Shown in pieces: positions 9,719-19,064 of a stretch of DNA of 64,000 nt. How positions within the stretch are numbered: position 1 is the first letter of the stretch; every line of letters starts with the position of its first letter. Below the pieces are notes generated by a model. That model was not told the DNA's origin, did no database searches, and worked only from the letters and a program-made list of their open reading frames with translations. Both the position numbers and the translations under genes were made by a program. The stretch comes from JBFLYO01 sp040756745 (GTDB lineage: Bacteria; Bacteroidota; Ignavibacteria; UBA10030; UBA6906), in assembly GCA_040756745.1 (NCBI GenBank), contig JBFLYO010000004.1:94218-158217 (forward strand). The letters run 5' to 3'.

Positions 9719-10735
9719 ATGAAAGCCGCGCTCTTTGAAAAACCGCACGACCTGAAGGTCGTCGACAGACCCCTCCGCCTGCTTCAGAGCAGCGAGATCC
9801 TTCTGCAGGTCGATGCGTGCGGCATCTGCGGTACCGATGTGCATATTCTCGAGGGGACGTCGCGCGCTACTCCTCCGGTCGTCCTCGGGCATGAGTATGC
9901 CGGTGTCGTTGTCGATGTCGGGAAGGGTGTGCAGGGGTTTGCACCTGGCGACCGCGTTGCTGTCGATCCCAATATCGCCTGCGGGACATGCTACTACTGC
10001 CGGCGGGGGGAGGTCCACCTCTGTGCCCAACTCCGTGCGCTCGGCGTGGATATTGATGGCGGGATGGCGGAGCGCTGCATCGTGCCGTCCGCGCAGGCAT
10101 ACTCTCTCCCGCCCGGAATGGCCGCGGAACAGGCCGCGTTTATTGAACCGCTGTCGTGCGTCATCCATGGGATTGACCTTGCCGGAATCAGGGCCGGCGA
10201 CACCGTCGTCATCCTCGGCGGGGGGACTATTGGCCTGATCATGCTGCAACTTGCCAGGCTCAACGGCGCATCCCGGCTCATAGTTGTTGAGCCGTTGAGC
10301 CACAAGCGCGCGATGGCCCGCTCCCTCGGGGCGGACACCATTATTGATCCTGGCACAGAGACAGCGCGCGACGCAATCTTCGACCTGACAAACGTCGGCG
10401 CCGACGTCGTCATCGAGTGTGCTGGACGGCCGGAGACGGCGACGCAGGCGGTCGACCTTGCCCGGCGCGGAGGGACGGTGGAATTCTTCGGCGTCTGCCC
10501 GGTCGGAGCGACGATTCCGCTTGAGCCCAACAAAGTATACTCCCGGGAGCTGAAGATTGTGGGCTCGTACGTCAATCCGCATACCTTTTCACGCTCGATC
10601 TCGTTGCTTGGCTCGCACACAGTACGCGTCGACCGGTTCCAGATCGACAAGTTCCCGCTTGCGAATGTGCATGAGGCGCTGCGGTTTCAACGTGAGGGAC
10701 GCACCATCAAGAGTATCGTTCAACCAAACCTGTGA
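9719..10735 (+). CDS. Zinc-dependent medium-chain alcohol/polyol dehydrogenase
   Basis: A 338-residue MDR-family dehydrogenase. The catalytic zinc ligands are visible as Cys37 in GICGTD and His58-Glu59 in GHEYAG; the structural zinc site has Cys88, Cys91, Cys94 and Cys102 in ACGTCYYCRRGEVHLC. The Rossmann nucleotide loop is VVILGGGTIGLIMLQ, about residues 169-183. The closest architecture is the sorbitol/threonine/L-iditol dehydrogenase group, so it should oxidise a sugar alcohol or reduce a ketose with NAD(P). It lies 44 bases after the exported toroid gene, and its stop overlaps the next gene's GTG start (GTGA), placing it firmly in the sugar operon. The exact substrate is not readable. Confidence 0.88.
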   Translation: MKAALFEKPHDLKVVDRPLRLLQSSEILLQVDACGICGTDVHILEGTSRATPPVVLGHEYAGVVVDVGKGVQGFAPGDRVAVDPNIACGTCYYCRRGEVHLCAQLRALGVDIDGGMAERCIVPSAQAYSLPPGMAAEQAAFIEPLSCVIHGIDLAGIRAGDTVVILGGGTIGLIMLQLARLNGASRLIVVEPLSHKRAMARSLGADTIIDPGTETARDAIFDLTNVGADVVIECAGRPETATQAVDLARRGGTVEFFGVCPVGATIPLEPNKVYSRELKIVGSYVNPHTFSRSISLLGSHTVRVDRFQIDKFPLANVHEALRFQREGRTIKSIVQPNL

Positions 10736-12129
10736 ATCGCGTATCAATCGTCGTCGGTTTCCTGTTCCTGGCTTCCGGTTCTGCGACTGGGCAAGAGTCG
10801 CTGGTGAATTTCAGTCATCTGCGGCATCTTACTGAGCGCATAGCATTCGACGGCGATTCAGTCTCCGTCGTGCATGTGTATGCCAACTACCCGGACTATC
10901 ATTGGACGGACGCGAAGGAATCCGGGCCGGAGGGGATCGCCTGTGTCGATGATGCGGCGCGTGCGGCTGTGCTGTATCTGCGGCACTTCGAAACCACAGG
11001 GGATGGGCGCAGCCTTGCCGCGGCAAAGGACCTGCTGGCATTTGTCCTGAAAATGCAGGCGGACGACGGGGAGTTCTACAATTTCATCAGGGCCGACCGG
11101 TCGGTCAACCGTGACGGGGAGACCAGCCGCAAATCATTTGGCTGGTGGGCGGCGCGCGGGGTATGGTCCATGGGGATTGGATACCGGATACTCCGAGACC
11201 GCGACCCGAAGTTTGCCGGTCGACTTCGGACGGGGATCGACCGCGCAATTCCGCACGTCACGACAATTCTTCAGCGGTACGGTGAAATGGACAGCATCGG
11301 GTCATATCGTGTCCCGCGATGGCTGTTGTATGAGTCTGCGGCCGACGCAACGAGCGAATTGGCCCTCGGCCTGATTGAAAGTTTCAGTGCCACCGAACAT
11401 GCTGGCGTAAAGAAGGCGATAGAACAACTGGGCGATGGATTCGTCGTTATGCAGGACGGCGATGCGTCCGGCTTCCCCTATGGCATGCACCGCTCGTGGC
11501 GAACAATGTGGCATATGTGGGGGAACAGTCAGTCGAGCGTCCTTGCGTCTGCTGGAAGGCTTTTCCGCAACGCCCGCTTCCTCCGTTCCGCTGAGCGGGA
11601 AGCGGTGGGGTTCTATTCGCGACTACTCATTCAGGGGTACCGGAAGGAAATCGACGTCGCTGCCCCGGAAGATCAGAAGACCTTCGAGCAAATCGCCTAC
11701 TGCGTCCGGCCTATGACCCTCGCGTTGATCGGGCTCTATGAAGCAACGAAGAAGCCGAAGTACCTTATCATGGCAGGGCTCTCTGCCTCGTGGCTGTTCG
11801 GCAACAATGCGGCCGGTGTGCCGATGTATGACCCGGTGACAGGACGCTGCTTCGACGGGATACAGGACTCCACGACAGTGAATAAGAACGCTGGAGCGGA
11901 GTCGACGATCGAGGCGCTTATGACACTGGTTGAGCTTGAGCGCTTTCCCCGGGCCGTGCGCGTTGCCCGATACAGGATAACAGGACGTGGAGAAACTGGG
12001 GATCTCCTCTACGGATTCTTCAACGCATCCGGCGAAGAAGAGATCGCGTTGGCCCTCGATATCAAAACGTCGACCCTGCGGGTCATGGAAGGGAAGGAGA
12101 GCGCACTCTTCAGGGAATCGCTGCGATGA
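10732..12129 (+). CDS. Exported helical-toroid protein of unknown function
   Basis: 465 residues starting from a GTG within GTGA, with a clear signal peptide (VVGFLFLASGSATGQ). The mature chain is almost entirely helical with Trp/Gly-rich loops, for example GIACVDDAARAAVLYLRH near residue 68, ADDGEFYNFI near 113 and WRTMWHMWGNSQ near 257, which is how (alpha/alpha)6 toroid glycosidases, epimerases and lyases read. The VDDAARA segment recalls the VDDNARAL segment I associate with toroid domains near mannan-related genes; this is a weak family recollection, not a match. Its stop overlaps the next gene's ATG. A periplasmic carbohydrate-active role is inferred from fold and neighbours only. Confidence 0.6.
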   Translation: MNRVSIVVGFLFLASGSATGQESLVNFSHLRHLTERIAFDGDSVSVVHVYANYPDYHWTDAKESGPEGIACVDDAARAAVLYLRHFETTGDGRSLAAAKDLLAFVLKMQADDGEFYNFIRADRSVNRDGETSRKSFGWWAARGVWSMGIGYRILRDRDPKFAGRLRTGIDRAIPHVTTILQRYGEMDSIGSYRVPRWLLYESAADATSELALGLIESFSATEHAGVKKAIEQLGDGFVVMQDGDASGFPYGMHRSWRTMWHMWGNSQSSVLASAGRLFRNARFLRSAEREAVGFYSRLLIQGYRKEIDVAAPEDQKTFEQIAYCVRPMTLALIGLYEATKKPKYLIMAGLSASWLFGNNAAGVPMYDPVTGRCFDGIQDSTTVNKNAGAESTIEALMTLVELERFPRAVRVARYRITGRGETGDLLYGFFNASGEEEIALALDIKTSTLRVMEGKESALFRESLR

Positions 12130-15100
12130 GACGCATGGTGGAAATCCTGGGATTGGCCATGGCAGCGACGACGGTTGCCGCGTCCCAACAGATTACCGTC
12201 TCGCGGATCGAACAGATGCCGAACCTCCCTGCTCCCTATCAAATGCGTGACTGGAAGCGGGTGGCGCGAGGATACGACTCCCTTGTGTTCGATCTGAGCA
12301 GAACGGGAACGTATCTGCCACTCATCCGGGTCTATTCGAATACAATCAACTATCCGGGGCACAACAGCTTCGGCCTTCACACCGTGGTAGGGACGACGGC
12401 CCCGCTCTCCGCCGAAGCGATCAATTGTCTCCCTGCGGTGATCGGCGCAACCCTTGCAGGCATCGACAAGAGGAATCAGGCGGGCTACGACTGGGTGCTG
12501 ATGGCAGAGGAATGGTTCAACCGGCGCCCGTCACAGAATGTGTACAAGAATCATCCCGTTGACGACAGCGGAGACGACTGGTGGTATGCGACAATGCCTA
12601 ACGTGTTCTTTTACCAGTTGAATGACCTCTATCCGGGGACAGGCGATTTCAACTACCAGTTCTCAACGGTTGCCGATCGTTGGCTTCAGGCGGCGCGAGC
12701 GATGGGAGGAAGCACCATGCCATGGCGGGTGCCGAACATGAACCATCGTGGTTGGTATCTCAATACGATGACACCATACGATGCCGGTGTGCACGAGCCC
12801 GAGGCGGCGGGAGCCCTCGCCTGGATATTCTATAACGCACACCTCCGAACGGACAGCAGTGCGTACAGGATCGGGGCAGAGTGGGCGATGGAATTCCTCG
12901 ACAGCTATGGAGCCAATCCGTCGTACGAGCTCCAGCTTCCGTACGGCGTCCTGACGGCTGCGAGGATGAACGCAGAGCTTGGGACCATGTACAACGTGGA
13001 GCGGATGCTCAACTGGTGCTTCGATGTCGGCCCGTTGCGATCCTGGGGGGCAATCGTTGGACAATGGGGTGGCAACGATTGCAGCGGCCTTATCGGCGAG
13101 GTGAACGGAAGCAACGACTACGCCTTCGTGATGAATACGTTTGAACAGATCGGTGCTCTGGTGCCACTGGTGCGCTACGATGACCGTTTCGCGCGCGCGG
13201 TCGGCAAATGGGTGCTGAACGCCGCCAACGCAGCGCGCCTCTTCTACCCGGCATACCTCCCGGCAGACCATCAGGACAACGCCGCCTGGGCGGCACAATA
13301 CGATTCCGCATCGGTCATTGCGTACGAGGCATTGCGACAGCAGCTGAACGCTCAGACCCCCTATGGGACCGGTGATGCGATCACGGGGGGGTGGGGGGCG
13401 ACCACTCTGACTCTCTACGGTTCATCCCATGTCGGGATACTCGCCGGGATCATTGATACCACCGACGTCTCGATGATCCTGGCACTGGATCTTCTGAAAA
13501 CCGACTACTACCGTAAGAGCGCATACCCCTCATTCCTCTATTTCAATCCCTACGCCGTTCGGGAAACCGTGCATGTCGATCTTGGGCCGGGACTGCACGA
13601 CGTCTATGACGCTGTCTCGAATTCGATTGTGCGGACAAACGTCTCTGGAGCGACAGCCCTCGATATTCCCGCCGACGGTGCGATCATTGCTGTGATTACT
13701 CCCGCCGGCGGGTCCGTGACATACGATCTCGATCGGATGCTCGTCAATGGCGTCGTTGTCGACTACCGGTCCGGCCTGTCGGTCGCAAACTACCCGCCGC
13801 GCATCAAAAGCCTTGCTGCGGAGTCGCACACCATCGTCCTCGGGGGAAGCGTGACGCTGTACAGTACCGCGACCGACCGGGACTCCGACACCCTTTCGTA
13901 TTCGTGGAATGCATCCGGCGGAACGATACTGGGCGAAGGGACGAGCGTGCTCTGGGTCGCACCGTTAGTGGAGGGGACGTATCTCCTCCGGTGCCGCGTC
14001 GACGACGGGCACGGGGGGAGCGATTCCGCACAAACCGCGATCAACGTCGTTTCGCGCATCAATGCACTCCCGGTGATCAGCCGTATCACCGCGCTTCCGC
14101 GGAAGGTGAATATCGGCGCTGCATCGGACGTCCGCTGCACGGCACGAGACCCCGACGGAGACACGCTGACGTACAATTGGAGCGCGAGTGGAGGTGCGCT
14201 GTTGAACGTAGATTCCGTCGCTCAATGGACCGCCCCCCTCCAGCCGGGCAATTACGTCGTGCGGTGCAGAGTCTTCGACGGTTACGGTGGATCGGCGATC
14301 GACAGCGTTTCTCTCATGGTGAGGGATTTCTCACAGTCGATCACGGGAACACTGGTTGCGCACTATCCGTTCGACGGGAATGCGAACGATGTCACCGGAC
14401 ACGGCTACGACGGCGTCACTCATGGGGCAGTCCTGGCACCTGACCGGGCCGGGGCACCGGGCAAAGCATATGCGTTTGACGGCTTGACCAGCTACATCGG
14501 CGTGGCGAACAGTCCGGGTTTGAACATGCAGAAGGCGATCACGATAAATTTCTGGATGAAGGTCGGCGCGTTCTACTCCCGCGAACAATATCCGGTCTCG
14601 CACGGCAACTGGGAAAACCGGTGGAAGGTTTCCATCTCAAACGGCCGGCTCCGGTGGACCGTGAAGACGGGTAGCGGCGTGAAGGATCTGGACTCTGAGA
14701 GCTCCCTGGTCCTGGACTCAACGTATATGGTGACGGTGACCTACAACGGTGCCGACCTTGAACTCTGGCTGAATGGGGCGCTGGATGCGTTCACATCGTT
14801 CGGTGGCACGATCCTGCAGACCACCTATGACCTGACGATCGGTCAGGTGCTTCCCAACAATCAGGGTTACAACTTCAACGGAGTCCTGGACGATCTGCGG
14901 CTGTACGACTACGCGCTCTCCGTGCCGGAGATCGCCGGCCTCTTTGCGGGTACGACAGGCGCAGTCGCCGAGACGGGCGGCGTTCTCCCACGAGAATATT
15001 TCCTGCATCAGAATTTCCCAAACCCGTTCAATCCTTCCACGACGATCAGTTTTGAAATACCCGCCTCGAACGGCGGCGAGCAGATATCTCTCTCCGTGTT

Positions 15101-15263
15101 CGACCTCCTCGGGAGAAAGATCGGGACGCTGGTGGAGGGACGGCTGTCGCCAGGCGTCTACTCAATCCGGTGGCAGCCACACAACGCCGCCAGCGGGGTA
15201 TACTTCTGTGTCTTTCAATCGTCCCAAATGTTACTGACGAGAACAATGCTCTTGATGCGCTGA
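12126..15263 (+). CDS. T9SS-exported toroid protein with two PKD-like domains, LamG domain and sorting domain
   Basis: 1045 residues with a signal peptide (LGLAMAATTVAAS). Residues about 25-550 form a Trp-, Tyr- and His-rich helical region resembling a toroid glycosidase but matching no family I can name (DDSGDDWWYATMPNVFFYQ, WGGNDCSGLIGEVNGSND). Two PKD/cadherin-like repeats follow, near residues 555-640 and 646-735, each with DxDxDTLxYxWxASGG. A LamG/concanavalin-like domain starts near 741 (HYPFDGNANDVTGHGYDG). From about 958 comes a type A T9SS sorting domain with HQNFPNPFNPSTTI and SGVYF. It should be secreted or surface-attached, where it could bind and cleave polysaccharide. It is coupled by ATGA to the preceding gene and lies three bases from the beta-mannosidase gene. 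Confidence 0.75.
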   Translation: MRRMVEILGLAMAATTVAASQQITVSRIEQMPNLPAPYQMRDWKRVARGYDSLVFDLSRTGTYLPLIRVYSNTINYPGHNSFGLHTVVGTTAPLSAEAINCLPAVIGATLAGIDKRNQAGYDWVLMAEEWFNRRPSQNVYKNHPVDDSGDDWWYATMPNVFFYQLNDLYPGTGDFNYQFSTVADRWLQAARAMGGSTMPWRVPNMNHRGWYLNTMTPYDAGVHEPEAAGALAWIFYNAHLRTDSSAYRIGAEWAMEFLDSYGANPSYELQLPYGVLTAARMNAELGTMYNVERMLNWCFDVGPLRSWGAIVGQWGGNDCSGLIGEVNGSNDYAFVMNTFEQIGALVPLVRYDDRFARAVGKWVLNAANAARLFYPAYLPADHQDNAAWAAQYDSASVIAYEALRQQLNAQTPYGTGDAITGGWGATTLTLYGSSHVGILAGIIDTTDVSMILALDLLKTDYYRKSAYPSFLYFNPYAVRETVHVDLGPGLHDVYDAVSNSIVRTNVSGATALDIPADGAIIAVITPAGGSVTYDLDRMLVNGVVVDYRSGLSVANYPPRIKSLAAESHTIVLGGSVTLYSTATDRDSDTLSYSWNASGGTILGEGTSVLWVAPLVEGTYLLRCRVDDGHGGSDSAQTAINVVSRINALPVISRITALPRKVNIGAASDVRCTARDPDGDTLTYNWSASGGALLNVDSVAQWTAPLQPGNYVVRCRVFDGYGGSAIDSVSLMVRDFSQSITGTLVAHYPFDGNANDVTGHGYDGVTHGAVLAPDRAGAPGKAYAFDGLTSYIGVANSPGLNMQKAITINFWMKVGAFYSREQYPVSHGNWENRWKVSISNGRLRWTVKTGSGVKDLDSESSLVLDSTYMVTVTYNGADLELWLNGALDAFTSFGGTILQTTYDLTIGQVLPNNQGYNFNGVLDDLRLYDYALSVPEIAGLFAGTTGAVAETGGVLPREYFLHQNFPNPFNPSTTISFEIPASNGGEQISLSVFDLLGRKIGTLVEGRLSPGVYSIRWQPHNAASGVYFCVFQSSQMLLTRTMLLMR

Positions 15264-15266
15264 CGC

Positions 15267-17717
15267 ATGGAATCACTTTCGTTAAATGGTGCCTGGGAAT
15301 TCAAGGACGGCGGCGGTGATGGTCCGATGCCCGCTCCAGGGGATAAGGCACAAGAGTGGCTGCCCGCCACCGTCCCGGGCTGCGTGCACACCGACCTGAT
15401 GGCCAATGGGGTCACCCCGGATCCGTTCTATGGTATGAATGAGCTCGACGTGCGGTGGGTGGAATCACGGCAGTGGGTATATCGGAAGAAGTTCCACGTT
15501 CCGCCGACGCTTCTCCAGCATCACGCCGTCACACTGGTCTGCGAGGGACTCGACACGTTCGCTGATATCCGGATCAATGGGCGCAGGGCGGGCACGACCG
15601 CCAATATGTTTATTGATCATCGACTCAACGTCAAACGATTTCTCAAGGAGGGGGAGAACAGCATCGAGATCTATTTCGATTCCCCGGTAACGCACGCGAA
15701 AGCGCTGGAGAAACGCGAAGGAGCGCTGCGCGTTGCTCTGGAGCCCCACCGCGTCTACGTGCGCAAGGCGCAGTATTCCTTCGGCTGGGATTGGGGACCG
15801 AAGCTGACCACATCGGGGATTTGGAGGTCAATCTTCATTGAGGCACATAACGTCGCACGAGTGGCACATCCTTTCTTCCGGCTGGTTTCAGTCGGGAAGG
15901 AGGGTGCGATTGTCGAGGTGACGGCAAATGTCGAACGGTTCAGGCAGGCCCGGCTCAATGCACGCATCTCAGTGGCCGGTCACGGGACGACGCTCGAGCG
16001 TACGATCCCCGTCCGTGGCACTCGCGTCCACTGCCGGCTCCATATCCAGGATCCGAAACTCTGGTGGCCCAACGGCTACGGCGATCAGCCGATGTACGAA
16101 GGCACGATCGTGCTCCTGAGGAAGAACGACCCTGTGTCCGAGATCTCGGTGTCTTTCGCCCTGCGCACCGTGAAGCTGATTCAGGAGAAGGATCAGGAAG
16201 GGCGAACGTTCATTATCAGCATCAATGGGAAGAAGATCTTCTGCAAAGGTGCCGACTGGATTCCGAACGATACATTTCTTCCCCGGGTCCAGAATTTTAC
16301 GTACTCTCGCCTGCTCCGGCTGGCGGCTGACGCTCACATGAACATGCTGCGGGTCTGGGGCGGGGGCGTCTATGAAAGCGACCTTTTTTATGAGACGTGC
16401 GACCGCCTGGGGCTGATGGTGTGGCAGGACTTCATGTTCGCCTGCGGCGAGTATCCGGAGTCGCAGTGGTTTCTTACACAGGTTGATCAGGAGGTGGGGA
16501 AGACGCTCCGACGGCTCCGCAACCATCCCAGCATCGTGGTGTGGTGCGGTAACAACGAGTGCGAGTGGCTTTTCTGTAACGAGAACCCCGGAAAAACTCC
16601 GGATGACATGACGGGGGCACTCATTTTCGGTAAAATTCTCCCGCATCTTTGTCGCCGACTCGACAGGTCGCGGATCTATTGGAGGAGTTCCCCCTTCGGG
16701 GTGGGATTCCCCAACGATGAGTCGAACGGTACACGCCACCAGTGGCAGGTCTGGAGTTACTGGGAAGACTTCCACAAGTATGAACAAGACCGGGGACGGT
16801 TCGTTGCGGAGTTCGGCTTCCAGGCGCCTGCAAACCGGGCGACGCTTGAGGAGGCACTACACCCGGATCATCGCAGTCCACAAAGCCCGCAGATGGAGCA
16901 CCACAACAAACAGGTCGAAGGGCCGGAACGACTCTACAGGTTTCAGGCGGCGCATCACCGTGTTGCCGTCGACTTCGGTGAATTCATCTACAAGGCTCAA
17001 CTTGTGCAAGCCGAAGCCCTCAAGCGAGCGGTCGAGCATTGGCGCCGTAGGAAGTTCCTCACCGCCGGATCCATCTTCTGGCAGCTCAACGACTGCTGGC
17101 CCGTCAGCAGCTGGGCGATCATCGACAGCAAACTCCGCCCCAAAGCGGCCTACTTCTATGCCAAACGATTCTTTGCTCCGCTCCTCGTGAGTTTCAGGGC
17201 AGACAAGACTGCGCGCGAGGTCTGGCTGACAAGCGACATCGATGACCCCGTGAAGGGGGTGCTTCATCTCTCCTTGGATTCGTTTGAGGGAGAAACCAGA
17301 TGGCAACGAGAGCACGCATGCGATTGTCCTCCGCACCGATCCGTGATGATTGCCGGCGTCCCCCCGACATCGCTTCAGGGGATTGACCCGGCGCGCCACT
17401 ACCTCCGGGCTCAAATCGTGGTGCAGGGCACTGTCGTTGCAGAGAACAGGATGCTCCTTGCGGAGCCGAAGCACTGTGTGTTTCCCAAGCCAAGGATCGC
17501 CATTGATGTGAAGAATCCTGGTGGGAATACGTTTACTGTATGGGCGCGAAGTGCGACATTCGTCAAGGATCTCTGCGTCGGGCTTGCTGGACTCGACGGG
17601 ATGTTCGAAGACAATTACTTCGATTTAGACGCGGGGGGGGCGAGAACAATTACCTGCCAGGCGGACACAACCCTTCGCACTTTCCGCCGCAGCCTGCGGA
17701 TCACGAGCCTGGTCTGA
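15267..17717 (+). CDS. Beta-mannosidase (glycoside hydrolase family 2)
   Basis: 816 residues with GH2 layout: sugar-binding sandwich domain (residues about 5-190), immunoglobulin-like domain, TIM barrel from about 300, and a C-terminal domain. Diagnostic beta-mannosidase segments include SFGWDWGPKL, MLRVWGGGVYESDLFYETCD and WQDFMFACGEYP. The acid/base is Glu431 in GNNECEW and the probable nucleophile is Glu515 in AEFGFQ. There is no signal peptide, so it should act in the cytosol, releasing mannose from the non-reducing end of imported beta-1,4-mannooligosaccharides. It follows the T9SS protein by three bases and precedes the GH130 phosphorylase, a classical pairing for mannan or mannosylated N-glycan breakdown. 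Confidence 0.95.
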   Translation: MESLSLNGAWEFKDGGGDGPMPAPGDKAQEWLPATVPGCVHTDLMANGVTPDPFYGMNELDVRWVESRQWVYRKKFHVPPTLLQHHAVTLVCEGLDTFADIRINGRRAGTTANMFIDHRLNVKRFLKEGENSIEIYFDSPVTHAKALEKREGALRVALEPHRVYVRKAQYSFGWDWGPKLTTSGIWRSIFIEAHNVARVAHPFFRLVSVGKEGAIVEVTANVERFRQARLNARISVAGHGTTLERTIPVRGTRVHCRLHIQDPKLWWPNGYGDQPMYEGTIVLLRKNDPVSEISVSFALRTVKLIQEKDQEGRTFIISINGKKIFCKGADWIPNDTFLPRVQNFTYSRLLRLAADAHMNMLRVWGGGVYESDLFYETCDRLGLMVWQDFMFACGEYPESQWFLTQVDQEVGKTLRRLRNHPSIVVWCGNNECEWLFCNENPGKTPDDMTGALIFGKILPHLCRRLDRSRIYWRSSPFGVGFPNDESNGTRHQWQVWSYWEDFHKYEQDRGRFVAEFGFQAPANRATLEEALHPDHRSPQSPQMEHHNKQVEGPERLYRFQAAHHRVAVDFGEFIYKAQLVQAEALKRAVEHWRRRKFLTAGSIFWQLNDCWPVSSWAIIDSKLRPKAAYFYAKRFFAPLLVSFRADKTAREVWLTSDIDDPVKGVLHLSLDSFEGETRWQREHACDCPPHRSVMIAGVPPTSLQGIDPARHYLRAQIVVQGTVVAENRMLLAEPKHCVFPKPRIAIDVKNPGGNTFTVWARSATFVKDLCVGLAGLDGMFEDNYFDLDAGGARTITCQADTTLRTFRRSLRITSLV

Positions 17718-17749
17718 ATCTCGAATTCTGAAATACTCCAAACGGATTG

Positions 17750-18808
17750 ATGTCAGCAACGCACATTCCGGCCGTCCACCGACTGTATGAGGGGCTGCCT
17801 CTTGTCACTCCTCTGTTGTCGCATCCGTGGGAAAACAGGGTGACATTCAACCCCGCATGCGTGTTGGTCAACGAGAAGGGTGAGATGGAGCGCATCATAA
17901 ATGCTCTGCCGTTTGACCTTGAGGTCAAGCGAGCGCTCGAAGCTCTCCCCGCCTTCTGCGTGCTCCTATACAGAGCGCAGGGCAAGAAAACCGCGGCACA
18001 CGACCACACGCGATCGACAATGGGGTTGGCGATCCTCTCCCCGGATTTGAAGGTCATTGCCCGGCACAGTGAGCCGGTCATAGCTCCGGAGTTTGAATTT
18101 GAAAACCTCGGAGTTGAGGATGGGCGGCTCTCAAAGGTGGGGGACAGATACGTATTGTTGTATACCGCGTACGGCTATGCCAAGCCCGAAAACACGATTC
18201 GCATTGCGCTTGCCTCGACGAGGGATTTCGTCCGGTGGGAAAAACATGGCCTGCTGAAAGGAGACCTGAACGGCGTCCACAACAAGAACGCGATGCTCTT
18301 CGAGGGGAAGACGGGAGGGAAGTATCTCATGCTTCACCGGCCCATGCAGGGGAGCTATGCGATGGCCGTCCATTGGGCGGAGGCAGACGACGTGTTCGGC
18401 GAGTGGAAGGGCCGCGGGGCGATCCTGAAGCCCCTCCAACGAGCCGGGTTTGTCGACACCTGGGTGGGAGGCGGTGCCCCCCCTTTGCTGACGTCCGGCG
18501 GGAGGCATCTTATGCTCTACCATCTTGGGAATCGCCGCGCTGACGGCTCGAGGGAATATGACCTCGGCATCGCGCTCCTCGATTGCACACGTCCGGATCC
18601 GGTGGTGAGACGCCATGAACCTCTCCTTCAGCCGTCGACCGAGCATGAAACCCTGGGAGACCCGGAGCTTGGTGTCAACAACGTCGTGTTCGTCTGCGGC
18701 GCCTACTTCTGGAACGGCGATCTCTGGTTTCCGTATGCAGGAGCGGACAGCGTGGTGCTGGGAGGGAAGATAGAGGGAAGCGAGGTTGGCAGGTTTATAG
18801 CCGGGTAA
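17750..18808 (+). CDS. Beta-1,4-mannooligosaccharide/mannoside phosphorylase (GH130)
   Basis: A 352-residue five-bladed propeller protein. GH130 marks are NPACVLVNEKGEM, GVEDGRLSKVGDRYVLLYTAY, HNKNAMLF, WVGGGAPPLLTSGGRHLMLYHLG and DPELGVNNVVFVCG. Members split beta-mannosides with phosphate to give mannose 1-phosphate; I cannot separate mannosyl-glucose, mannosyl-GlcNAc and mannooligosaccharide specificities from sequence alone. The start was set at the ATG at 17750; a TTG directly before it is in frame. No signal peptide, so cytosolic, working beside the beta-mannosidase. It closes the + strand block: the following 250 bases are repeats and the next genes are on the other strand. Confidence 0.93.
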   Translation: MSATHIPAVHRLYEGLPLVTPLLSHPWENRVTFNPACVLVNEKGEMERIINALPFDLEVKRALEALPAFCVLLYRAQGKKTAAHDHTRSTMGLAILSPDLKVIARHSEPVIAPEFEFENLGVEDGRLSKVGDRYVLLYTAYGYAKPENTIRIALASTRDFVRWEKHGLLKGDLNGVHNKNAMLFEGKTGGKYLMLHRPMQGSYAMAVHWAEADDVFGEWKGRGAILKPLQRAGFVDTWVGGGAPPLLTSGGRHLMLYHLGNRRADGSREYDLGIALLDCTRPDPVVRRHEPLLQPSTEHETLGDPELGVNNVVFVCGAYFWNGDLWFPYAGADSVVLGGKIEGSEVGRFIAG

Positions 18809-18819
18809 AGGCAGGGGAA

Positions 18820-19064
18820 GATCGAGACTGAGATCTAGATCGAGACCAAGATCGAGGACTCGATGAGGTCAAGGTTAAGGTCAAGGCTAAGGTCAAGGTT
18901 AAGGGGAGACCAGGTACTCAATCCTTAACCTGCTCCACCCCTTAACCTGCTTCACCCCTTAACCTGCTCCACCCCTTAACTTGCTCCACCCCTTAACCTG
19001 CTCCACCCCTTAACCTGCTCCACCCCTTGACCTCAATCTCGATCTCAATCTCAATCTCGATCTA
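18820..19064. repeat. Composite repeat A: six 17-bp units between inverted arms
   Basis: The whole gap after the GH130 gene is repetitive. The left part has GATCGAGA-type and GGTCAAGGTTAA-type short repeats. The centre, 18924-19025, is six head-to-tail copies of CTTAACCTGCTCCACCC with one or two substitutions. The right part is CTTGACCTCAATCTCGATCTC. TGAGGTCAAGG at 18864-18874 and CCTTGACCTCA at 19025-19035 are perfect inverted repeats enclosing the array. It runs up to the stop codon of the next (minus strand) gene. A related element lies at 20171-20397, with a shared CCAGGyACTCAATC lead-in. Confidence 0.9.
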
